Source: Allomyces macrogynus ATCC 38327 (lineage: Eukaryota > Blastocladiomycota > Blastocladiomycetes > Blastocladiales > Blastocladiaceae). From it: a DNA stretch of 64,000 nucleotides. Shown here piece after piece: positions 56,283 to 64,000 of this stretch. Made by a program: the position numbers and the translations under genes. The DNA is taken from contig GG745330.1 of assembly GCA_000151295.1 (NCBI GenBank), forward strand, positions 1,057,327 through 1,121,326, given 5' to 3'. The notes under the pieces were generated by a model. The model did not search any database and had not been told where the DNA came from. It saw nothing but the letters and a program-made list of their open reading frames with translations. The number at the start of each line of letters is the position of its first letter. Within the stretch, counting starts at the first letter, position 1.

Positions 56283-59200
56283 TCAAAGCCAGGCCGTCCA
56301 ACCCTCAAACATTTGGCACAGGAGCTCCTCGTTGGTCGCTTCGGCAATCAGTGAGTCGACCTCGTCAAAGCGCGAAAACACCTGGTCAGTTCACACAGCA
56401 AAACGACAGGCGCAGCAGAAAATTACGCAGCAACCACGTACCTGGTCCTCGATACTCAACGGCTCCGTCTGGTCCGGGCGCAGGAACCCATTGATCTTAC
56501 TGTGCACCTGCGCCAAAATCACGAGTGCGCGATCGCGGTGCGTCGACGACGAGACCGACGATCCGGACGCGGCCACGTTATCCAAATCCAGGTCCCCTTT
56601 GGTCGCACCCGACTGCCCGACCGGATCGTTCATGTCGAGCCCGTCCAACCCATCACCCAAATCATCAACCCCGTCCTCGCCATTTGTGTGGCCGTTGGTC
56701 GCCGGTGGCTGCGGACTGTCGAGCTCGTCGTCGCCGTTATCCGTCGTGACCTGCGACGGCATCGTCGTGACCGACTCGTCGACGTCGTTGTCGCCATCAG
56801 CGGCGCTCGGCTCGGCCGTCGACGGCGCCGTGCCCATCATACTCTTGGTGACCGCGGCCACGCCCAACCCACCGGGCACGGCGACCGGCACGTCCATGAT
56901 CCCCCACTCGCGGTTCTCATCCAACACAAACGGCTCGAGCAGACCCATGAAATACTTGTCGTGCTTGCGGAGCACCGCGATCACGGCGCGCATCGCGTGC
57001 GTGAACGGCCCGAGCACACCGACCGCGCCCATGGCGTCCGTGAAAAATCGCGTCAGTCGGAACGGCACGCGTTCTGGCACGCGCAGACTGGCCCCACGGT
57101 CAAAGCACACATTGAAATCAATATGCACGACCTGACCCGACGCCACATCGAGCAGCACGTTATCGAGATGCCGGTCGCCGAGCCCGAGCACAAACCCGAG
57201 CGCCGACATGGCGGCGGCCGAGTGCGTGAACCGGCGCTGCCCGACGAGGTAGGCCCGCGCCGTCGGCGCAATCGAGAGCAGCTCCGACTTGAGAAACGCC
57301 GCGGGCGTAGTCGCGACGAGGTGCGCGTGGATCTCACGCAGATGCGCGACCGTGCACTGCCGCCGCACCGAGTGCGTTGTCGGGACCGACGCGAGCCCGA
57401 GAACTTTTTGCGCGGCGGCGTTGAACACGGCGAGCGGTTTCGGCGGTGGGGTCGGAGGCGTCGCTGGGTCGAGGTGCATGGCCATTTGCGCGCGCTTGTA
57501 AAGCGTGTACATGGGCACGGCGTGGTCGACCCACTGAATGAATCCGGCGGTCGCGCCGAGCGGGACCACGGCGTACTCGCGCGCAACGTCAAAGTTGGGA
57601 TTCGCGGGTGACGCGGGAGACGGTGCGAGCATGGCGGCGGCCTGCAAGTCGCCTTTACCCGCGGCCTCGCGCAAGGCAGCGTTCGCGGCACGCAAAAACT
57701 GCATCATATGCCGGTCGAGGTGCAGGTCCTCGTGGCCCTTGAGCAGGTACTGGTGCGTGGTGCCCTGCTCGCTGGTAAACTTGAGTTTCTTGGGCTTGGT
57801 CTTGGTCGGGAGCACGACGACGTCGTCGGCCATGGCGGCCATTTTCAGGTCTGTGCCCGGCAAATAGACGGCCGACAAGTCGAGGTCCGTGAAGAGCGAC
57901 GAGACCTGGTCGAGCTGCAGCGTGCGCATCTGGTTGACGACGTGTCCGAGCGCGTGCGACAGCCCCTGCAACGGCCGCCACGCGACTTTCAGTGCGGCAC
58001 GGAACGTTTCGGTCGACTTGTCCACGTCGCACTTGCCGCGCACGGTCGCCCACGAGCGGTCGGCGTCGTCGAGCGTGCGCATGATCTTGTCGGCGTACTC
58101 GGCCTGGAACCACGCCTCGTGCTCCGTCACCGGGTAGTGCAGGTACTCGTCGCACTGCGCGCGCAAAAAGGCCAAGGCCTCGTCGACGGTCATGTGCCGT
58201 TTCGCGACCTGCGCGTAAACGTGCGCAAGCATCTGGTACCACTGCTCTTCCCATAGCACTGTGAGCTTGAGCGCATGGTGGATCAAGACGCGCGTCGCTT
58301 CGACCATATCCTGGTCCTCGAACGCATTGAGCAGCGGCGCGTACGGGTTCACGTCCTCAGTGTGCCGTTGCGCCGCCTCGATGCTCTTGACGAGCACGGG
58401 GTAGACGCACGCTGCCGGAACGCGCCGCGCGACGCGCGCAACCACGGCCGCCGTGTGCGCGCGCACTGCTGGATGCGCGTGCTCGACGAGCGGGAGCACC
58501 TGCGGGACGAGAAACTCCCAGACGTGCGCGTTCGTCTCGTCGAGCGACCACGCGCTCATACCGTCGAGCACCGCCGGCACATGCGGCAGCGTCTGGATCA
58601 GTTGCAGCGCCGCGGCGTGCGCCTTGGGCGCGGTCGGGTGGTCGGTCAGCGCCAGGAACTGCGCAAGCGCGCGGAGAACCAACTCGACAGAGCCGTCATC
58701 CTGGTCGCCGCCAAGTGGGCCGGCGACGTGGACCGCAAACTGTGCGACCGTGTGCCACGCCTTGGCGTCGGTAGGCGCCGCACAGAGACCCGCCGCGAGC
58801 AGGTGCCGCACGGTGCCGTCCGGCGCCGACGGCACGTACTCGAACTGGGTGGGCGACTGGCCGACGAGGAGCGACACAGCGTGCTGCACTCCTTTGTCCT
58901 TAGGCGCGGGATCGACCAACCACCGCTTCACCGATGCCTCGACGGAGGAGCCATTCACGGCGGCCATCTCGAGCCGGTTCTTGATCAGCCACCGTGCCAG
59001 GACAAGCGGGTGCTTGTCGACGACATTCCACGGCACTGCGCGCCTCTCAGCGAGCGTCAGCTTGAGTTCCTCAACCTCCTTGACGTGCCCATCCCCGACC
59101 TGCGGCAAGATCGCGCGCGCAACCTTCAAGTTCCCGAGCCGCCGCTGCAACTTCAAGAACCTCCCCACATCCAATTCCGGATCCGTTGGCCAATGCAGCA

Positions 59201-62192
59201 TCGCGAGCGTATCATGCGGGACGAGCGCGTCCTTGATGACCGACTCGTAGACGTCCAAGCACCCGAGCGGCTGGTCCTCGACGAGCGCGGCCTGCATCCG
59301 TGCGAGCGGTGTCGCAAACTGGAACGGGTCCATGACCTCGCACCGCCGGTCCGGTTGCGCGAGCGCCTGCAGCATCTGGTAGTGGTAGACGAGCAAGTGG
59401 TCGCCGCCGTCGCGCTGGTGCGCCTTGGCGAACGCGTCCATGCCTTTGTAGTCCGACAGGAGCAGGTAGCTCGTCGCGACGTGGTTCAGGTTCTCGTCGT
59501 TGCGCACGGCCTCGAAGCGGCCCTGCGCGAGCTGGAGTTCCACGCTCAAGTCGCGCGAGGGCAGCACGGCCTGGACACCAGCCAGCGTATCGGTCCAGCC
59601 AAACTGCACGAGCTGCAGCGCGAGCTGCGGCACATCCGCGCGCGCAAGCAGACCAGGCGCGGCGGCACCCTGCGCCGCATTCGCGGCGCCCGGTGCCGGA
59701 ATCGCGGCATGCAGCGTCTCGAGCGTGTGCTTGGCGGCCAACCCGAGCCACCGGTACTGCGCGGCGTACCGCGCGACGTACCGGCGAAGTCGCGCGAGCC
59801 AGTCGCCAATCGGCGTCGCATTCGACATGAAAAACGCCATACTGGCCTTCGGGATCGGCGGGAGCAAGTGCAGCGGCGACGGGTGCATCGCGACCGTGAT
59901 CCACCGCTCAAGCGCGTCAAGCAAGTGCAGCGCCAGTTTCGACTGCTTGTGCAGGAACGCCTCGAGCGCCGCGAGTGTCTGAGAGGCCGTGCCGAGCGGC
60001 GTCTTGAACCGCGTCAGGATACAGTAACGCGCACATTCCCACGCGCAATAGAACTCGAGCGCGTCGCGCGACATAGCCAGGGCCGGCGGGAGCGGGAATG
60101 ATGCGGTCATGTGGAAGATCTGGACCATGTCGGCCACGGGTAGATCCTCGGCGCGGTCCTTGTCGACGACTTGCGCGAAATGCGGCTGCCGGAACTGGCC
60201 GTTGTGCGGCGACTTGAACACGTTCCGCTTGAACTGGTGCAATGTCGTTGTCGTCAGGTGGCCTGGAAGACGCGCGGCGATCGGGAGGTAGGCCTTGGTC
60301 ACGGCCGCGGCTGCGTCAGTCAGTTGCAGCGCAATCAGGTCGCGCGTGCGCTCGCTCACGTCGGCGAGCGCCGCATCGGTGGCCACGGCCAGGACCGACG
60401 CGAGGTGCAGCTTGAGGTCTTCGGTGGTCCAGTGCGCGAGAATGCCCTGGACGAGCGGGTCGAGGTGATCGTGGCCGTGCATCGCGTCCGGGAACCCGCG
60501 CGTGAGCGCCGTGAGTGCGGCCATGCGCGGCTTGGCGGCCAAACCCGAGTTGGCGGCAATCAGGACAAGCACGTCGGCCGTGTGCTCGGCGCACTGCACG
60601 TCGCCGAGCATATCGAGCACGGTCGTCATCATACCCCAGTTGGACTCAAGCAAATCCATGCTCACGGCGAGCACGTCGGCCTGCGCAGCAAAGACGGGCG
60701 CCGTCTCGTCCAAATCGCCATTGGCCGCGACCGCGGCCGTAATGCACCGCGCGAGTCGCGCGACGTAGCTCGGCACCTGCGCCATGGCGAGCGCCGTGGT
60801 CATGGGCCCACCAATCGTGGCCGCGGTCAAGTGGTCGCGCACGACCCCTGCATGGAACGGCGCGTGCGCGCACTTGGCGCACGCGACAAGCGCGCGGTCG
60901 AGCGCGTCCATGGTCGAGTCGGTCAGGTTATTGGACGTTCCCTGCCCCGTCGCGCCGGCGAATCGGACACGAAACTGCCACAGCGGCGCGGTCGCGCTCC
61001 CGACCAGGTGCGCAAGCGCCGTCTCGGTCGGTTGACCCGCATCGAGTGCCTTGGCGAGCGCGTCGGCCCAGTCCATGGCCATCTTGGAGCTGACGACCGC
61101 GTGCGCCGTGTCGACGTGCAATGCGACCCACCAGTTGTTGTCCCCAACGCGGTCCTTGACGGGCACGCACTCAAGAATCTGGCGCACAAGAAATGTGACC
61201 TTTTTCGCCTTTCTCATGCACACGGTGAGCAGCGGGCCCATGGCCGGTAAATGGTCGCGAAGTCGGTCCGGGTGTGCCTGCACGACGGCTATCACGAGCT
61301 GCAACAGCGTGAGCACGCGGCTCGACACGTGGTACTTGAGTTTGGCCGGGAGCGGATCAAACGGCTGGATCGATGCCGCGGCGGTTACGGAATCGACGCC
61401 GAGCTCGGTGCGCAGCCAGTCGAGGATCTGGTCGACGGCAGGGCGAAGCAGCGACTGCGCGCACGTGGAAAAGCACGCAAGCGCATTTTCGCGCGACGAG
61501 CCCGTTTCGACGAGCGAGAGCAGCGTGGGCGCGACCGTGTCGAGGTGGTTCGAGAGGAGGTACGTCAGGAGCGGCGGCGAGAGCCTGTGCGGGAGCACGT
61601 CGCACGCGGCCTGGACGAGCGCTGGCAGGAACGGGGCCGTGATGGCGGCCGGAACCGTGCCCGGATGCAACGGCGGCGGCGGGAGCGGGTGGTGCGGGGC
61701 GAGCAGCATATTGAGGACCGTGGCGCGGAACTGCACGTTGGTCGCGACGCTCTCGGCGAGCCAATGGCAAAACGCGGTACCGAGGTCGCGCGATACTTGC
61801 ATCGAATAGAAGCCGAGCATGGCGACGATAAAGCCGACTTCAGACGCGAGTGCGGCCGACATGCGCTGCGGGTGCTCGATGAGCGCGGCGAGGCCATCGT
61901 TGTGGGCGAGGTCGAGCCCGTAGACGTTGCGGTCCGCGTTCTGCGGCCACAGCAGGATGCAGCAGGCGAGGATGACGCGGTCCTGCGACGAGACATGCGT
62001 GGCGAGCAGCGCGCGCAGGTTCTTGGCGGCGGCGATCTTGTCCTTGAGCGGCGTGTGCACGAGGTGGTAATCGGCGTAGTAGACGGACGAGACGAACCAC
62101 TGCCGCTCGTCGTAGTGCGGCATGGCCGCCTGCTGCTGCTGTTGCTGCTGTTGCTGCTGTTGCTGATGCTGATGCTGATGCTGTTGCTGCAT
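56283..62192 (-). CDS. SMG1: SMG1-like PI3K-related kinase
   Basis: One exon of 5.75 kb (62192..56442) plus a last 99-nt exon (56381..56283) give about 1,949 residues. The start is ATG 62192, before a Gln/His tract. A long alpha-solenoid (HEAT/FAT) occupies the first about 1,450 residues. The kinase domain follows: DVVVLPTKTKPKKLKF, VPLGATAGFIQWVDHAVPMY, catalytic loop GLGDRHLDNVLLD, HIDFNVCFDRG and RVPERVPFRLTRFF. After a Ser/Asp/Gly-rich insertion, the FATC end is SIEDQ, then FSRFDEVDSLIAEATNEELL and FEGWTAWL; the last exon is required to complete it. HIDFNVCF with RVPE-x-VPFR distinguishes SMG1 from mTOR/ATM/ATR. SMG1 phosphorylates UPF1 in nonsense-mediated decay. It is about half the length of the human protein. 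Confidence 0.92.
62131..62190. repeat. CTG/CAG trinucleotide tract coding poly-Gln/His
   Basis: About 20 CTG, TTG and ATG units on the plus strand encode the Gln/His run at the very N-terminus of the SMG1-like kinase. Confidence 0.9.
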
Positions 62193-62951
62193 TGTGTGTG
62201 CTCTGGGTGTTGGTTGGTTTCGTGGTCGGATCAAGGGATCTCCTCGGATCTACTCGACCACGTCAAGAGCTATGGGAACGGTGAGCCGTCCTTGTCGTCA
62301 ACGACCACGTTCGGCTGGCAATCATTGCGCTGAGCAACGCATACAGGTGCAGTGTTGCTGTGCGTGTGCGCCGTGATCCACGGTCCATTATTTGGGCAAC
62401 GGCCGGTCGCTCAAGCGGACTCACAGTGTGGCGTGGCTCGGGCTCGGAGGTGCACGGCAGGCGCTGCGCAACGGGGTGATGGTCGGGTCGCAGCGCGCGC
62501 TCGTTTGGTCCAAATGCAGATTGTCTTGGCTCGTCGTGCTGGTCGCTGGCAGCAAGATGGGATTGTTGTCGACGACGTGCGGTACAATTGAGAACAAGCG
62601 CAACGGCGGCGGGTGGTGCTGGCGTGGGCCGTCATGCCTTCTGCAGCATGGCGTGGCCCGGCGCACCGCAGTCCACCGCACTCATCGCACACGCGCCATC
62701 GCTGATCGCTGGCGCGCCGGACTGGCTCGCGCCTACGACCGCGTCCAGGGCACTTCAGTGTGGGCGGGTGCAAGGAGGACACTCACGCGCTCCACGGTAC
62801 AGGGTCAACATACTGAGCTGTATTGCATGAAAACGCGAAACCAATCACACTGGACATCTACCGGCCGCCGGCCGTCAACACCGCTTGGACGTTGCACGTC
62901 GACTTATGCGTCGGCTCGACGCGTCGACGGGGCCCAATCACCTCCACGTCC
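62193..62951. other. Intergenic, nothing recognised
   Basis: Lies between the SMG1 start and the 3' end of the next minus-strand gene. High-GC open frames without domains. Confidence 0.5.
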
Positions 62952-63816
62952 TTAGCGCAGCAACCCGTGCGTCGCCTTGTCCACCACATCCGGCTGGTCA
63001 ACGGCCAACGCGTTCAGCACGCTCAGCACCGACAACCCGACCGCACCGACCGCGGCCAGCTTGTACTGACGGCGCCACTTGCCCATGGCGTCGTCGAGCG
63101 CCGGCGTGTCCTCCATGGGCCGCGTCGCGCTCGAGCCGCACGCCTTCCCAAAACTTGACCGGCGCGATCCCCGCCGACGGCGCTGGCCCGGTCGCAATCG
63201 ACCCGGACAGCACCTTGGCACCATCGGCGACGCGCACGAGCACGGTCCCAAATGGTAAGTGCTCGGCGCGCACGATCTGGGCGGCGCGCGACGACACACG
63301 CGGCACGCGGCCACGGTCAGCATCACCGACCCAGCGAGCGACCGCGAGCGTGCTGCGCGTCTTGGCTTCGTTCACGGCGTCGGGCGACGCGTGCACGTTG
63401 GGAGACGTGACGACGGACGGGACGGGCCGCATCAGGTGAAGCGCAGCCAAGACTGGCAGCGTCTCGACGAAGCGGTCGCGCCAGGTGGCCGGCTCGGGAA
63501 TGCCGCGCACGCGCCGCGCGTCGGCGCCGATCCGGTGCGCCTCGGTGTCGCCGGCGGCGCGGATCGCGGGCTCAACGCGGCCGAACGCGTCGGCGGGCGG
63601 GCTCGTGGGCGCCGCGTGTGGGACGTCGGGCATTTCGACGCGGGCGGCCGCCGAGGGGCTCGCGGTCGGATCGATCGAGAATGGGGTCGCGAGCATGGCC
63701 GGGCGCGACGCGCCGGGGGAAAAGTACGACGGCGGCACGGATTCGGGCGCGTTGTCAGCGTGCACGGTCGGGAGGATGCGCGCGAAGAGGGTGATGGCGA
63801 TGCCGAGCATGGTCAT
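62952..63816 (-). CDS. Unidentified protein with signal/anchor sequence and possible frame break
   Basis: The start at ATG 63816 gives MTMLGIAITLFARILPTVHA, a hydrophobic N-terminus, then an Ala/Pro-rich region and LPFGTVLVRVADGAKVLSGS. The frame runs to a stop at 62998, but its last about 50 residues become Arg/Gly/His-rich and unnatural. The overlapping frame ending at 62952 reads MEDTPALDDAMGKWRRQYKL followed by a transmembrane helix (AAVGAVGLSVLSVLNALAV) and looks like the genuine C-terminus. No convincing intron fits between them (about 63100-63160), so a one-base error or frameshift is likely. No family recognised. Confidence 0.5.
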
Positions 63817-63951
63817 GTTCGTGGTGAGACAGGTCGCGGTGTCGGGGCGAGGACGACGGCCGACGATGGCGGAGCGTGAGGGGAGAGAGGGCGCGGAGCG
63901 GGAGGGTCGGACTGAGCCGAGGTTGTTGCGAGGAGAGAGAGAGAGGACACG

Positions 63952-63991
63952 CGATCGTCGAGGCTCGATCGTCGAGGCTCGATCGTCGAGG
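63952..63991. repeat. Short tandem repeat at window end
   Basis: Nearly three copies of a 14-bp unit CGATCGTCGAGGCT, just after a GA-rich run (about 63930-63945), upstream of the last gene. Confidence 0.85.
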
Positions 63992-64000
63992 TCGCAAAGC

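Noticed and set aside
58275..60101. 608-codon plus-strand open frame
   Set aside because: It is an antisense shadow of the SMG1 exon, Arg/His-rich with no domain; similar long plus frames at 60171-62333 are also shadows.

Overview
The window looks like nuclear DNA of a flagellated (zoosporic) fungus, most likely a blastocladiomycete of the Allomyces kind. The evidence is gene-dense, GC-rich DNA with short spliceosomal introns, a fungal gene set (fused ADE2, SEA-complex WDR24/RTC1, mitoribosomal mL59, fungal-type CAP and FAS1 secreted proteins) and genes needed only by ciliated cells (CFAP100 and a lebercilin-like protein). The species assignment is inference; no rRNA is present. Introns are mostly 50-120 nt and very often start GTACG. 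All exon joins given here were made by eye from reading frame, GT/AG sites and protein-family expectation.

Region 1 (1-9.5 kb) is the unusual part. A secreted FAS1-domain gene runs at its 3' end into a giant inverted repeat: two 2,612-bp arms (842-3453 and 4492-7103) with every checked ORF and repeat length identical, around a 1,038-bp unique spacer. Each arm carries an initiator tRNA-Met, a tRNA-Val(CAC), a telomere-like TTAGGG cluster and a CT microsatellite, so each tRNA is present twice in mirror image. The inner arms and spacer are visibly AT-richer than the surroundings. Just beyond the right arm lies a 26-bp scrap of the FAS1 gene, then a transketolase gene broken by two nonsense codons, several frameshifts and an internal deletion.

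Region 2 (9.9-21.4 kb): an Ala/Pro-rich bHLH-like protein, a cytosolic 5'-nucleotidase III relative, a 0.4-kb MITE-like inverted repeat, the fused AIR carboxylase ADE2, a secreted CAP/SCP protein and a CTD-type (Psr1/SCP) phosphatase.

Region 3 (21.8-36.9 kb): compact housekeeping genes. These are WDR24/RTC1 (SEA/GATOR2), Sec61 beta, a small RTQQKL-motif protein, a TRF/Tbf1-type telobox Myb protein, mL59, ARPC3, the RNASEK/V-ATPase subunit f protein, prefoldin 6 and a PTC7-type mitochondrial PP2C.

Region 4 (37.3-48.5 kb): a head-to-head pair of ATP23 metalloprotease genes (one intact, one frameshifted near its end), a WD40 protein, a divergent pair of ciliary genes (CFAP100 and lebercilin-like), and a fibronectin-III protein.

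Region 5 (50-64 kb): glycerol-3-phosphate dehydrogenase with a presequence-like N-terminus, a POP3-like RNase P/MRP subunit, CstF-50 (CSTF1), a compact SMG1 kinase of about 1,949 residues, and an unidentified secreted or membrane protein with a possible frame break.
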